A DNA stretch of 64,000 bases from Streptomyces radicis (GTDB lineage: Bacteria; Actinomycetota; Actinomycetes; Streptomycetales; Streptomycetaceae): NCBI RefSeq assembly GCF_003626575.1, contig NZ_RBDY01000001.1, positions 248,001 through 312,000 of the forward strand, given 5' to 3'. Below the pieces are notes generated by a model. That model saw nothing but the letters and a program-made list of their open reading frames with translations, ran no database searches and was not told the DNA's origin. Of the stretch, positions 6,039 to 14,468 are shown piece by piece. A program made the translations under genes and the position numbers. Position 1 is the first letter of the stretch; the number at the start of each line of letters is the position of its first letter.

Positions 6039-8837
6039 ATGACGGACCCCGGCCAGATGCCGGAAGGGGCGCCGCAGCCGGAGCCGGCGGGCGGACCGAC
6101 GGAGCGACCGGTGCCGCAGCCCGGGGTTCCTGGCCCCGCCGTCTATCCCTTCCCCGGCCAGCCCGACGAGGCGGGCGACGCCGAGGAGGAGGACCTGCTG
6201 ATGCCCGGCGCGAACGGCGCGTGGGGCGACGCCACGATCGCGCCCCGCCCGCGCGCCGTGGCGGCCGAGCCCGGCACCCAGCGGCTCGCCGCCGTTCCCC
6301 CGCCGGGACCCACCCCCACCGAGCCGGAGTATCTGGACATCGCCTCCCAGCAGCCGCAGCCCCCGCAGCCCCAGCCGCAACAGTCGCAGCCCGTTCAGGC
6401 CGCCACGCCGCCGCCCGCCCCCGAGCCGGTCCCCGCCCCGCCCGTCGTGGCGGCCGCCACGCCCCCCGGCGGGGTGCCGACCCCCGCGCCCGCGCCCGCC
6501 CCCCAGGAGCAGGCGCCCCCCGCGCAGCCCGAACCCGCGCCCGCGGAGCCCGAGTCCGCCCCCGCCGCGCCCCCGCCCGCCCCCGTGCCCCCGGCTCCCG
6601 AGCCCGCCCCGGCGCCCGCGCCCGCGCAGGAGGCGCCGAGCGCCCCCCCGCCCAGCCCGCTGCCCGGCTCCCTGCCCACCCCGCCCGGCGCGTGGCAGCC
6701 CATCGCCCCCGCCGCGCCCGAGCCCGAGGCCGCGCCCGTGGCCCCCGAGCCGCAGGCCCCCGCCCCCGCCGCCGAGACGCCGCCCCGGCCCCAGGCCGCC
6801 GAGCCCGTTCCGGCGCAGGTGGAGCCCGTTCCGCCGACGGCGCCCGCCCCCGAGCCCGTTGCCCCCGAGCCCGTTGCCGCCGTGCCCGCGCCCCGGAGCG
6901 CGCCCTCGGCGCCCCCGCCCCCCGCCGCGGAAGCCGCGCCCGCGGCACCCGAGCCCGCGCCCCAGCAGGCCCCCGCGCCCGCCCCCGCGGAACACGCCCC
7001 CGAACAAGCCCCCGCGCCCGCGCAGGAGCCCGCGCCCGCCGCCGAGCAGGCGCCGGCGCCCACCCCGGCGCCCGAGTCCGCGCCCGCGCCCCCGGAGCAG
7101 GCACCCCCCGCGCCCGCCTATCCCGAGCCCGAGCGCGAGGCCGTTCACCGCCTGATGCGCGAACGCCGCGACATCCACCGGGGCTTCCGCCCCGACCCCA
7201 TCCCGCACGACGTCCTGCTGCGCGTCCTCCAGGCCGCCCACACCGCCCCCAGCGTCGGCCTCTCCCAGCCCTGGGACTTCCTGATCATCCGCTCGCCCGA
7301 GACCCGCGCCACCGTGCACGAGCTCGTCGAGCGCCAGCGCGAGGCGTACGCCAGCTCCCTCCCCAAGGCCCGCGCCAAGCAGTTCAGGGAGCTGGGCGCC
7401 GAGGCCGTCGTGCAGGCCCCCGTCAACATCGTCGTCACCGCGGACCCCACCCGCGGCGGCCGCCCCACGCTCGGCCGCCCCGCCCAGCCGCAGACGGCCC
7501 CCTACTCCTCGGCCCTCGCGGTGGAGAACCTCTGGCTCGCCGCCCGCGCCGAGGGCCTGGGCGTCGGCTGGATCAGCTTCTTCGACGAGCGCGAGCTGGT
7601 CCGCGCCCTCGACCTCCCCGAGCACCTGGAGATCGTCGCCTACCTGTGCGTCGGGCACGTGGACGCGTTCCCCGCCGATGGCGAGGCGGTCGACCGCGGC
7701 CCCGCGCAGCGCCGCCCGCTCTCGTGGGTCGTCCACGAGGAGGCGTACGGCCGCCGCGCGCTTCCGGGTTCCGAGCCCCACGACCTGCTCAGCGAGACCC
7801 TCGCCGAGATCCGCCCGCTCGACGCCCAGGCGCTCGGCGAGGCGTGGGAGCGCCAGAAGCGGATGACCAAGCCCGCCGGCGCGCTGGGCGCCCTCGAGGT
7901 CATCTCCGCCCAGCTCTGCGGCCTCTCCCGCTCGTGCCCCCCGCCCCTCCCCGAGCCCGCGGCCGTCGCCGTCTTCGCCGGGGACCACGGCGTCCACGCC
8001 CAGGGCGTCACCCCGTGGCCCCAGGAGGTCACCGCCCAGATGGTGGGCAACTTCCTCGGCGGGGGAGCGGTGTGCAACGCCTTCGCCGCCCAGGTCGGCG
8101 CCGAGGTCTGCGTGATCGACGTCGGCGTCCGCGCCGAGCTGCCGGGCGCCACGGGGCTGGTGCCCCGCAAGGTCAGGCCCGGCACGGGCGACATCACCGA
8201 GGGCCCCGCCATGACCCGCGACGAGGCGCTGCGCGCCCTCGAAGTGGGCATCGAGACCGCCCGTGACCTGGTCGCCGGCGGCAACCGAGCGCTGCTCACC
8301 GGCGAGATGGGCATCGCCAACACCACCGTCTCCGCCGCCCTGGTCGCCGTCTTCACCGACGCCGAGCCCGCCGAGGTGACGGGCCGCGGCACCGGCATCG
8401 ACGACGAGACCCACGCCAGGAAGGTCGACGTCGTCCGCCGCGCCCTGGCCCGCCACGAGCCCGACGCCACCGACCCGCTCGGCGTGCTCTCGGCCGTCGG
8501 CGGCCTCGAACACGCCGCCCTCACCGGGCTGATCCTCGGCGGTGCCTCCCTGCGCGTCCCCGTCATCCTCGACGGCGTCAGCGCGGGCGCCGCCGCCCTC
8601 GTCGCCCGCGCCATCGCCCCCGAGGCGGTCTCCGTGTGCATCGCGGGCCACCGCAGCGCCGAGCCGGGCCACCAGGCGGCGCTCACCGCGCTCGGCCTGC
8701 GCCCCATGGTCGACCTCGACCTGCGCCTCGGCGAGGGCACGGGCGCGCTGCTCGCCCTCCCCGTGGTGCAGAGCGCGGCCCGGGCGATGCGCGAGGTCGC
8801 GACGTTCGACGGAGCCGGGGTGACGGAGAAGAGCTGA
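6039..8837 (+). CDS. cobT: fused BluB-CobT with long Pro/Ala-rich N-terminus
   Basis: A 932-aa multidomain protein for the lower ligand of cobalamin. Residues 1-363 are almost wholly Pro, Ala, Glu and Gln and probably disordered. Residues 364-580 are a BluB-type flavin oxidoreductase (RDIHRGFRPDPIPHDVLLRV, AHTAPSVGLSQPWDF), which makes 5,6-dimethylbenzimidazole from FMNH2 and O2. Residues 581-932 are CobT, which attaches that base to nicotinate mononucleotide. CobT features are GDHGVHAQGVTPWPQEVT and the catalytic Glu in LGEGTGALLA. One chain thus joins production and activation of the base. The ATG at 6039 is preferred: GAGGTGG ends 4 nt before it, and it overlaps the stop of a six-codon minicistron that has its own good SD. 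Confidence 0.9.
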   Translation: MTDPGQMPEGAPQPEPAGGPTERPVPQPGVPGPAVYPFPGQPDEAGDAEEEDLLMPGANGAWGDATIAPRPRAVAAEPGTQRLAAVPPPGPTPTEPEYLDIASQQPQPPQPQPQQSQPVQAATPPPAPEPVPAPPVVAAATPPGGVPTPAPAPAPQEQAPPAQPEPAPAEPESAPAAPPPAPVPPAPEPAPAPAPAQEAPSAPPPSPLPGSLPTPPGAWQPIAPAAPEPEAAPVAPEPQAPAPAAETPPRPQAAEPVPAQVEPVPPTAPAPEPVAPEPVAAVPAPRSAPSAPPPPAAEAAPAAPEPAPQQAPAPAPAEHAPEQAPAPAQEPAPAAEQAPAPTPAPESAPAPPEQAPPAPAYPEPEREAVHRLMRERRDIHRGFRPDPIPHDVLLRVLQAAHTAPSVGLSQPWDFLIIRSPETRATVHELVERQREAYASSLPKARAKQFRELGAEAVVQAPVNIVVTADPTRGGRPTLGRPAQPQTAPYSSALAVENLWLAARAEGLGVGWISFFDERELVRALDLPEHLEIVAYLCVGHVDAFPADGEAVDRGPAQRRPLSWVVHEEAYGRRALPGSEPHDLLSETLAEIRPLDAQALGEAWERQKRMTKPAGALGALEVISAQLCGLSRSCPPPLPEPAAVAVFAGDHGVHAQGVTPWPQEVTAQMVGNFLGGGAVCNAFAAQVGAEVCVIDVGVRAELPGATGLVPRKVRPGTGDITEGPAMTRDEALRALEVGIETARDLVAGGNRALLTGEMGIANTTVSAALVAVFTDAEPAEVTGRGTGIDDETHARKVDVVRRALARHEPDATDPLGVLSAVGGLEHAALTGLILGGASLRVPVILDGVSAGAAALVARAIAPEAVSVCIAGHRSAEPGHQAALTALGLRPMVDLDLRLGEGTGALLALPVVQSAARAMREVATFDGAGVTEKS

Positions 8838-8867
8838 GCCCCGGCCCGGCGATCCTCTTCGGCCCGC

Positions 8868-8905
8868 GCTCCTCCGGACTCCCTCCGGGAGGTGCCCCCA
8901 CGGCA
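8868..8905. repeat. short GC-rich hairpin repeat behind bluB-cobT
   Basis: The stretch contains CCTCC-GG-GAGG inside a 30-40 nt block that resembles a short intergenic element often seen in Streptomyces genomes. It may also help end the bluB-cobT transcript. The assignment to a repeat family is from memory. Confidence 0.3.
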
Positions 8906-9055
8906 CGAGCCGCGATCCGGCGCCCGCCGGGGCACCGCGTCCGGCGTCCAGGACCGGTCGTCGAAGTCCGTCCTGACAGGGCCTAGTGTGAGGGCCCTGG
9001 CGGGTCGCACCCGCGTTCGACAGGTCTGTTCCCCCGCGAGGAGTCACCCCAAGCG

Positions 9056-10261
9056 ATGCCCACCCACCCCGCTTACCCCGTCGGCCTGCGGCTCTCGGGC
9101 CGCCGCGTCCTGGTGCTCGGCGGCGGCACCGTCGCCCAGCGCAGGCTGCCCGCGCTGCTCGCCGCGGGCGCCGACGTCCGGCTGATCGCCCCGGAGGTCA
9201 CCCCGTCCGTGCAGGCCATGGCGGACGCGGGGGAGTTCGTCTGGGAGCGCCGCGGGTACCGCGCGGGCGACCTCGAAGGCGCCTGGTACGCCCTGATCGC
9301 CACCGACGACCCCGAGGTCAACGCCGCCGCTTCCGCCGAGGCCGAGGAGCGCCGCGTGTGGTGCGTGCGCAGCGACGACGCCGAGGCGGCGACCGCGTGG
9401 ACGCCCGCCACGGGCCGCAGCGACGGCGTGACCGTGGCGGTGCTCACGGGCCGCGACCCCCGCCGTTCCGCCGCCGTCAGGGACGCCGTGGTCGAGGGCC
9501 TGCGGGACGGCACGCTCGGCGCGCCGCGGCACCGCGACCGCGTTCCCGGCGTTGCCCTGGTGGGCGGTGGCCCAGGCGATCCCGACCTGATCACCGTGCG
9601 GGGGCGCAGGCTGCTCGCCGAGGCCGACGTGGTGATCGCCGACCGGCTCGGCCCCCGCGACCTGCTCGACGAGCTGCCCCCGCACGTCGAGGTCATCGAC
9701 GCCGCCAAGATCCCCTACGGCCGCGGCATGGCCCAGGAGGCGATCAACGCCGCGCTCGTCGGGCACGCCAGGGCGGGGCGTTCCGTGGTCAGGCTCAAGG
9801 GCGGCGACCCCTATGTCTTCGGCCGCGGCAAGGAGGAGGCGCTCGCGCTCGCCGAGGCGGGCGTCGCGGTGACCGTGGTCCCCGGCGTCACCAGCGCCAT
9901 CAGCGTCCCGGCCGCCGTCGGGATCCCGGTCACCCACCGGGGCGTCGCCCATGAGTTCACCGTGGTCAGCGGCCATCTCGCGCCCGGCGACCCCCGCTCC
10001 CTGATCGACTGGCCCGCCCTCGCCGCCCTGCGCGGAACGCTCGTGCTGCTGATGGCCGTCGAGCACGCCGCCGCCATCGCCGCCACGCTCGTCGCCCACG
10101 GCCGCCCGCCCCACACCCCCGCCGCCGTCGTCCAGGAGGGCACCACGGCGGCCCAGCGCCGCGTCGACGCCACCCTGGGCACGCTCGCCCGCCGCATCGA
10201 TGAGGAGAACGTGCGCCCGCCCGCCGTGATCGTCATCGGCGACGTGGTGAACGCCGGATGA
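9056..10261 (+). CDS. cysG: siroheme synthase: precorrin-2 dehydrogenase/ferrochelatase plus uroporphyrinogen-III methyltransferase
   Basis: A 401-aa bifunctional enzyme. The N-terminal 150 residues form the NAD-dependent precorrin-2 dehydrogenase (RVLVLGGGTVAQRRLPALL, LIATDDPEVNAAASAEA). From about residue 165 is the SAM-dependent uroporphyrinogen-III C-methyltransferase (VALVGGGPGDPDLITVRG, VVRLKGGDPYVFGRGKEE, VVPGVTSAISVPAAVGIPVTHR). The product precorrin-2 is shared by siroheme, needed for sulfite and nitrite reductase, and cobalamin. The ATG at 9056 follows GAGGAG at 9040-9045. A TAGTGT at 8984-8989 is a possible -10. It overlaps the downstream methyltransferase gene by 4 nt. Confidence 0.9.
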   Translation: MPTHPAYPVGLRLSGRRVLVLGGGTVAQRRLPALLAAGADVRLIAPEVTPSVQAMADAGEFVWERRGYRAGDLEGAWYALIATDDPEVNAAASAEAEERRVWCVRSDDAEAATAWTPATGRSDGVTVAVLTGRDPRRSAAVRDAVVEGLRDGTLGAPRHRDRVPGVALVGGGPGDPDLITVRGRRLLAEADVVIADRLGPRDLLDELPPHVEVIDAAKIPYGRGMAQEAINAALVGHARAGRSVVRLKGGDPYVFGRGKEEALALAEAGVAVTVVPGVTSAISVPAAVGIPVTHRGVAHEFTVVSGHLAPGDPRSLIDWPALAALRGTLVLLMAVEHAAAIAATLVAHGRPPHTPAAVVQEGTTAAQRRVDATLGTLARRIDEENVRPPAVIVIGDVVNAG

Positions 10262-11076
10262 CCGCGCCGGCCCCCGTCCCCGTCGACGACCCCGACGACC
10301 CCAGGCTCGCCGACTACACCTCGCTCACCGACGTCGCCCTGCGGCGGCGCGTCGAGCCCGCCCTCGGCCTCTTCATGGCCGAGGGCGAGAAGGTCATCCG
10401 CCGCGCCCTGCACGCCGGTTACCCCATGCGCTCCATGCTGCTGACCCCGCGCTGGGCCGAGGCGATGGGCGACCTGGTCGAACGCGCCGACGCCCCCGTC
10501 TATGTCGTGAGCCCGGCGCTCGCCGAACGCGTCACCGGCTTCCACGTCCACCGCGGCGCCCTCGCCTCGATGCACCGCACCCCGCTCCCCGAGCCCGGCG
10601 ACCTGCTCGCCACCGCCCGCCGCCTCGTCGTCCTCGAGGCCGTCAACGACCACACCAACGTCGGCGCCGTCTTCCGCAGCGCCGCGGCGCTCGGCATGGA
10701 CGCGGTGCTGCTCTCGCCCGACTGCGCCGACCCGCTCTACCGGCGCTCGGTCAAGGTCTCGATGGGCGCGGTGTTCTCGCTGCCCTACGCCCGGCTCGAC
10801 CGGTGGCCCGGCGGCCTCGCGGCGGTGCGCGACGCGGGGTTCACGCTGCTGGCCCTCACCCCGGCCGAGGGCGCGCGGGACATCGCGGAGGCCGTCGCGG
10901 CCGACCGGGACGCCCGCGTGGCGCTGCTGCTCGGCGCCGAGGGCGACGGGCTCACCCCGCGCGCCCTGGCCGCGGCCGACGCCCGCGTGCGCATCCCCAT
11001 GGCGCACGGCATCGACTCACTCAACGTGGCGGCGGCGGCAGCGGTCGCCTGCTACGCCCTCGCCCACCCCCGCTGA
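10258..11076 (+). CDS. TrmH/SpoU-family RNA 2'-O-methyltransferase
   Basis: A 272-aa SPOUT methyltransferase that should 2'-O-methylate a ribose in rRNA or tRNA. The N-terminal substrate-binding region (LFMAEGEKVIRRALHAGY) precedes the knotted SAM domain. Family motifs are VNDHTNVGAVFRSAAALGMD (motif 1), LLLGAEGDGLTPRAL (motif 2) and IPMAHGIDSLNVAAAAAVA (motif 3, with the conserved Asn). The start ATG overlaps the siroheme synthase stop (ATGA), so the two are co-translated although functionally unrelated. The exact RNA target cannot be inferred. Confidence 0.9.
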   Translation: MTAPAPVPVDDPDDPRLADYTSLTDVALRRRVEPALGLFMAEGEKVIRRALHAGYPMRSMLLTPRWAEAMGDLVERADAPVYVVSPALAERVTGFHVHRGALASMHRTPLPEPGDLLATARRLVVLEAVNDHTNVGAVFRSAAALGMDAVLLSPDCADPLYRRSVKVSMGAVFSLPYARLDRWPGGLAAVRDAGFTLLALTPAEGARDIAEAVAADRDARVALLLGAEGDGLTPRALAAADARVRIPMAHGIDSLNVAAAAAVACYALAHPR

Positions 11077-11119
11077 ACACCCCGTTGAACGCCCGGCTGA
11101 ACGCCCCGCGCGGCGCCGC

Positions 11120-12178
11120 TCAGAGCGGTCCCTGGCAGCCCTGCGCCGCGGCGACGCCGAGCGCCACGAGGAGCGTCACCGTGATGAACACGACGAGCCG
11201 CTGCCGCAGCAGCTTCCTGTCCACCGGGCGCCGCGCGCGCTGAGCGGGCCGCGTCCGGCTCCCCGCGGGGGCCGTCCGCGTGCCCGGCTGCCGGGGCGCC
11301 GGCGCGCGCACCGGCGCGTTCGCCCGTGGGTGGCTCGCGGTGGACTGCGTCGCGCCCCGCGCCTCACGGGCGGCGATCTCCTTGAGCCGCAGCGACAGCT
11401 GGAGCGTGCTGGGCCGCTCCGTCGGCGACTTGGCCAGGCACGAGCGCAGCAGCGGCGCCAACGCGGCGGGCACACCCCGCAGTTGGGGCTCCTCGTGCAC
11501 CACGCGGTAGAGCATCACCTCCGAACTCCCCTGGCCGAACGGGGAGTCGCCGAGCGCCGAGTACGCCAGCGTGGCACCGAGCGAGAAGACGTCGCTCGCG
11601 GGCGTCACCGGCTGCCCGCGCACCTGCTCGGGCGCGAGGAAGCCGGGGGAGCCCACCGCCGTTCCGACATGGGTCAGGGTGCTGGCCCCCGTGGCCCACG
11701 CGATGCCGAAGTCGATGATCCGCGGGCCCTTGGGGGACAGCAGGATGTTGGACGGCTTGAGGTCCCGGTGCACCACCCCGGCCTCGTGCACGGCGACCAG
11801 GCCCTCGGCGAGCGCCGCGCCGATCGCGGCGGTCTCCGCGGCGGAGAGCGCCCCCTCCTCCATCACCTTGTCGTGCAGCGAGGGCCCCGGCACGTACTGG
11901 GTGGCGAACCACGGCCGTGTGGCGTCGAGATCGGCCGCCACGAGCCGCGCCGTGCAGCCCCCGCGGATCCGCCGGGCCGCGGACACCTCACGCGCGAACC
12001 GCGAACGGAACTCCTGGTCCTCGGCCAGATCCGGCCTGATCACCTTGAGCGCGACCCGCTGCCCGCGCCGGTCGGAGCCGAGGTACACGACCCCCATGCC
12101 GCCGGCCCCCAGCCGCCGGTGGAGCCGGAACGCTCCGACGACTCGCGGGTCCTCGCGCCGGAGCCGCATCATCGCCAT
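11120..12178 (-). CDS. membrane-anchored serine/threonine protein kinase
   Basis: A 352-aa PknB-type kinase. It has the Gly-rich loop LGAGGMGVVYLG, VALKVI with the ATP lysine, the catalytic loop VVHRDLKPSNILL and the metal-binding DFG in IIDFGIAWA, followed by GSPGFLAPEQV. A Pro/Arg-rich linker leads to one transmembrane helix at about residues 327-347 and only about five residues beyond it, so there is no extracellular sensor such as PASTA repeats. The ATG at 12178 is favoured by GAGGTGG 2 nt upstream; the open frame continues to 12334 without an RBS. A TAAGCT at 12219-12214 may be its -10. Its substrate is unknown. Confidence 0.9.
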   Translation of the reverse strand: MAMMRLRREDPRVVGAFRLHRRLGAGGMGVVYLGSDRRGQRVALKVIRPDLAEDQEFRSRFAREVSAARRIRGGCTARLVAADLDATRPWFATQYVPGPSLHDKVMEEGALSAAETAAIGAALAEGLVAVHEAGVVHRDLKPSNILLSPKGPRIIDFGIAWATGASTLTHVGTAVGSPGFLAPEQVRGQPVTPASDVFSLGATLAYSALGDSPFGQGSSEVMLYRVVHEEPQLRGVPAALAPLLRSCLAKSPTERPSTLQLSLRLKEIAAREARGATQSTASHPRANAPVRAPAPRQPGTRTAPAGSRTRPAQRARRPVDRKLLRQRLVVFITVTLLVALGVAAAQGCQGPL

Positions 12179-12510
12179 GTCCACCTCGCTGCCCCGTGCT
12201 TGTGATGAGCCACAGCTTACGGACTGCGCGGCCCGAGCAGCGATAAGGCCGCGCGCACGCCCCCCACGCGCACCAGCGGGTTGACGCGCCGCACCCCTGG
12301 GGGAAAACCCCGGCTCCCGCACCCGGACCTCCACCCTGGGGAGTAGCCCGGTGGCGCGCTTCTCATCCTGGGGGATGCCCCGAGGTCAGTACGCCGGGCT
12401 GACGTCCCGGAAGGTGCCGCCCGCCTAATGTATGGATCAAGCGGCGGGCGCAGCACTCGTCCCCCGAGGTCACCCGCCCGCCGCCCCAATCCCACGACAG
12501 GAGTGGACAG
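12179..12510. other. intergenic region between the kinase and a small membrane protein
   Basis: This 332-nt divergent spacer holds the kinase RBS and possible -10 (minus strand, 12219-12214). Near its right end is a TAATGT hexamer at 12426-12431 that may drive the small gene at 12511. Several CCTGGGG-type runs occur between 12290 and 12380 but form no convincing structure. No gene is supported. Confidence 0.5.
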
Positions 12511-12678
12511 ATGGCGCGCATCGCGGCACGGACCGGCACTGCTCGGCCCGAGCGCCGCCACCCGCTGGTGGCGACGGCCATGGTGCTGCCTCTCGCCCTC
12601 GTCCTGGCCGTGGCGATCGGCGGCGTCGAGGCCGTCATGACACAGGCGTCGTCCGTGGCCGGCATGCTGGGGCGCTGA
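12511..12678 (+). CDS. small membrane protein (55 aa), unknown function
   Basis: A short ORF with a strong AGGAGTGG at 12498-12505, 5 nt before the ATG. The product has a basic N-terminal 20 residues and one hydrophobic helix (about residues 22-42, rich in Leu, Ala and Val), ending AGMLGR. It is divergent from the kinase gene and followed by a strong terminator. I do not recognise the family. The RBS, single transmembrane segment and own terminator make it a likely real gene. Confidence 0.6.
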   Translation: MARIAARTGTARPERRHPLVATAMVLPLALVLAVAIGGVEAVMTQASSVAGMLGR

Positions 12679-12765
12679 GCGGCGCCCCAGGCCCGGGAGA
12701 GCGGCCCGGGTCGGGGACACCGGCTGACAGCCCCGTGGGGACGGGGGTGAGGCGGACGGCCAAGG

Positions 12766-12793
12766 GCCCGGACAGCTGGGGAGCTGTCCGGGC
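12766..12793. terminator. terminator after the 55-aa membrane protein
   Basis: A perfect 12-bp stem, GCCCGGACAGCT with AGCTGTCCGGGC, encloses a GGGG loop. It lies about 90 nt beyond the small gene and 70 nt before the next terminator, which belongs to the opposing tRNA operon. Confidence 0.75.
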
Positions 12794-12861
12794 ACCAGTC
12801 TGTTCACGGCACGACGACGGCGCGCGACGCGGCACGACGGAGCACGTCCGGGCACATGGGA

Positions 12862-12893
12862 AGAGGCCGGGGAGCGTGAGCTCCCCGGCCTCT
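12862..12893 (-). terminator. terminator of the tRNA operon
   Basis: A perfect 14-bp stem with a 4-nt loop (12876-12879, GTGA on the plus strand, TCAC on the transcript) lies 7 nt downstream of the last tRNA in the minus direction. It is the obvious end of the Gly-Cys-Val-Val transcript. Confidence 0.8.
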
Positions 12894-12899
12894 GGGCTG

Positions 12900-12971
12900 T
12901 GCGCGATACTGGGATTGAACCAGTGACCTCTTCCGTGTCAGGGAAGCGCTCTCCCGCTGAGCTAATCGCGC
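12900..12971 (-). tRNA. tRNA-Val (GAC)
   Basis: A 72-nt cloverleaf on the minus strand. The acceptor stem is GCGCGAT/ATCGCGC with discriminator A. The D-arm is TTAGCTCAGCGGGAGAGC, the anticodon loop CTGACAC gives GAC, and the T-arm contains GGTTCAATCC. CCA is not encoded. Apart from the acceptor stem it is identical to the next tRNA-Val. Confidence 0.95.
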
Positions 12972-13014
12972 GGGCCCGGAGCCGGGGCTCCGGGGCGGGT
13001 CCTCTCGGACCCCG

Positions 13015-13086
13015 TGGACGATACTGGGATTGAACCAGTGACCTCTTCCGTGTCAGGGAAGCGCTCTCCCGCTGAGCTAATCGTCC
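13015..13086 (-). tRNA. tRNA-Val (GAC), second copy
   Basis: A 72-nt tRNA with acceptor stem GGACGAT/ATCGTCC, discriminator A and anticodon GAC. The D-, anticodon and T-arms match the neighbouring copy, so this is a tandem duplication that differs in compensated pairs of the acceptor stem. The two copies are separated by a 43-nt spacer. Confidence 0.95.
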
Positions 13087-13087
13087 G

Positions 13088-13158
13088 AGGTGGAGACGGG
13101 ATTTGAACCCGTGTAGACGGCTTTGCAGGCCGTTGCCTCGCCTCTCGGCCACTCCACC
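13088..13158 (-). tRNA. tRNA-Cys (GCA)
   Basis: A 71-nt tRNA with acceptor stem GGTGGAG/CTCCACC and the U73 discriminator that is an identity element of tRNA-Cys. The anticodon loop CTGCAAA gives GCA, and the T-loop is GGTTCAAATCC. Only 1 nt separates it from the upstream end of the second tRNA-Val. Confidence 0.95.
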
Positions 13159-13180
13159 GGATGGGGGCGGGCCCCCTTCG

Positions 13181-13253
<73 letters not shown>

Positions 13254-13298
13254 AGTGCTTGTCCCCGCCGCCACTTCCGTGACCCGGCGACGTCATGA

Positions 13299-13326
13299 AC
13301 TTTAGCGGATCCGCCCCTCAGCTCAA
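13299..13326 (-). promoter_or_regulatory. promoter of the tRNA operon
   Basis: On the minus strand, TTGAGC (13326-13321) and TAAAGT (13304-13299) are separated by 16 nt. This is a good fit to a housekeeping sigma-70 (HrdB-type) promoter. The predicted start is about 40 nt before tRNA-Gly. It diverges from the leaderless pabB promoter at 13361. Confidence 0.7.
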
Positions 13327-13360
13327 ACTCGGTATCCCCGCAACCCCGCGGAGGCCCGCC

Positions 13361-13366
13361 TAGAAT
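13361..13366 (+). promoter_or_regulatory. -10 element placing a leaderless start at pabB
   Basis: TAGAAT ends 7 nt before the GTG at 13374, so transcription should begin at or next to the start codon. There is no SD sequence, consistent with a leaderless message. Confidence 0.6.
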
Positions 13367-13373
13367 CGCACGT

Positions 13374-14468
13374 GTGCACGACCTGCCCCCGCTCGCCCGC
13401 CTCGGCGGGCTCCTCGCCACCGACCTGCGCGACGTGACCGACGACCCGGCCGCGCTCGACTCCACCGGCTGGTGGGCGGTGGTCCACACCTACGAAGGGC
13501 GGCTGATCTGCGCCAGGTTCGCCGACGTCCGCCCCGCGCCCCCACCCCCCGCCGTCCCAGGGCGCTGGCGCTGGCGCGGCCCGGCCCCTGGCGACTGGAC
13601 CAGCTCGCTCGACCGCGGCGCCTACATCGCGGGCGTCGAGCGCGTCCGCGCGCACATCGCGGCGGGCGACGTCTACCAGGCCAACCTCTGCCGCGTCCTG
13701 GCCGCGCCCCTGCCTGCCCCGGCCGACATCGACGCGCTCACCGCGCTGCTCGCCGCCCGCAACCCCGCGCCGTTCGCCGGCACCGTGCGCCTGCCCGCGC
13801 ACGGCGTCGCCGTCGCGACGGCCTCGCCCGAGCTGTTCCTGCGCCGCCGCGGCCGCACCGTGGAGTCCGGCCCCATCAAGGGCACCGCACCCACGCCCGA
13901 GCTGATGCTGCCCAAGGACCGCGCCGAGAACGTCATGATCGTCGACCTGGTCCGCAACGACCTCGGCCGCGTCTGCGCCCCCGGCACCGTGACCGTTCCC
14001 CGCCTGTGCCACGTCGAGCACCACCCCGGGCTCGTCCACCTGGTCTCCACCGTCCGCGGCGAGCTCGCGCCGGGCGCGGGCTGGGCCGAGCTGCTCGCGG
14101 GCACGTTCCCGCCGGGATCGGTCACCGGCGCCCCCAAGTCGAGCGCCCTGCGCGTCATCGACGACCTGGAGCCCGTGGAACGCGGCCCCTACTGCGGGGC
14201 GGTCGGCTGGATCGACGCCGACCGCGGCGCGGGCGAGCTGGCCGTCGGCATCCGCACCTTCTGGATCGACACGGGAGGCGCGGGCGAACGGGCCCGCCCC
14301 GTCCTGCGGTTCGGCACGGGCGCCGGGATCACCTGGGACTCCGACCCGGCGGGGGAGTGGGCCGAGACCGAGCTCAAGGCCGCGCGCCTGGTCGGGGTAG
14401 CGTCTACGGGAGGGCAGCCCCGCGAGTTCGAAGGGATCCGACATGGCGCTGATCTGGCTGGACGGTGA
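13374..14468 (+). CDS. pabB: aminodeoxychorismate synthase component I (chorismate-binding)
   Basis: A 364-aa chorismate-utilising enzyme, probably making 4-amino-4-deoxychorismate for folate. Family motifs are AYIAGVERVRAHIAAGDVYQANL, PIKGTAPTP, DRAENVMIVDLVRNDLGRV, PGSVTGAPKSSALRVIDDLE and RGPYCGAVGWI. PIKGT, with Lys where anthranilate synthases have Ala, is the PabB-type signature. It lacks a glutaminase domain and is shorter than typical 450-500-aa PabB proteins, mainly at the N-terminus. The GTG start is leaderless. It overlaps pabC by 26 nt, which links the two folate steps. Confidence 0.85.
   Translation: MHDLPPLARLGGLLATDLRDVTDDPAALDSTGWWAVVHTYEGRLICARFADVRPAPPPPAVPGRWRWRGPAPGDWTSSLDRGAYIAGVERVRAHIAAGDVYQANLCRVLAAPLPAPADIDALTALLAARNPAPFAGTVRLPAHGVAVATASPELFLRRRGRTVESGPIKGTAPTPELMLPKDRAENVMIVDLVRNDLGRVCAPGTVTVPRLCHVEHHPGLVHLVSTVRGELAPGAGWAELLAGTFPPGSVTGAPKSSALRVIDDLEPVERGPYCGAVGWIDADRGAGELAVGIRTFWIDTGGAGERARPVLRFGTGAGITWDSDPAGEWAETELKAARLVGVASTGGQPREFEGIRHGADLAGR

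Noticed and set aside
5991..9047. A 1,018-codon open frame on the minus strand opposite bluB-cobT
   Set aside because: It is Gly/Arg-rich, has no family motif or RBS, and mirrors the codon bias of the real plus-strand gene; such shadows are normal at this GC content.
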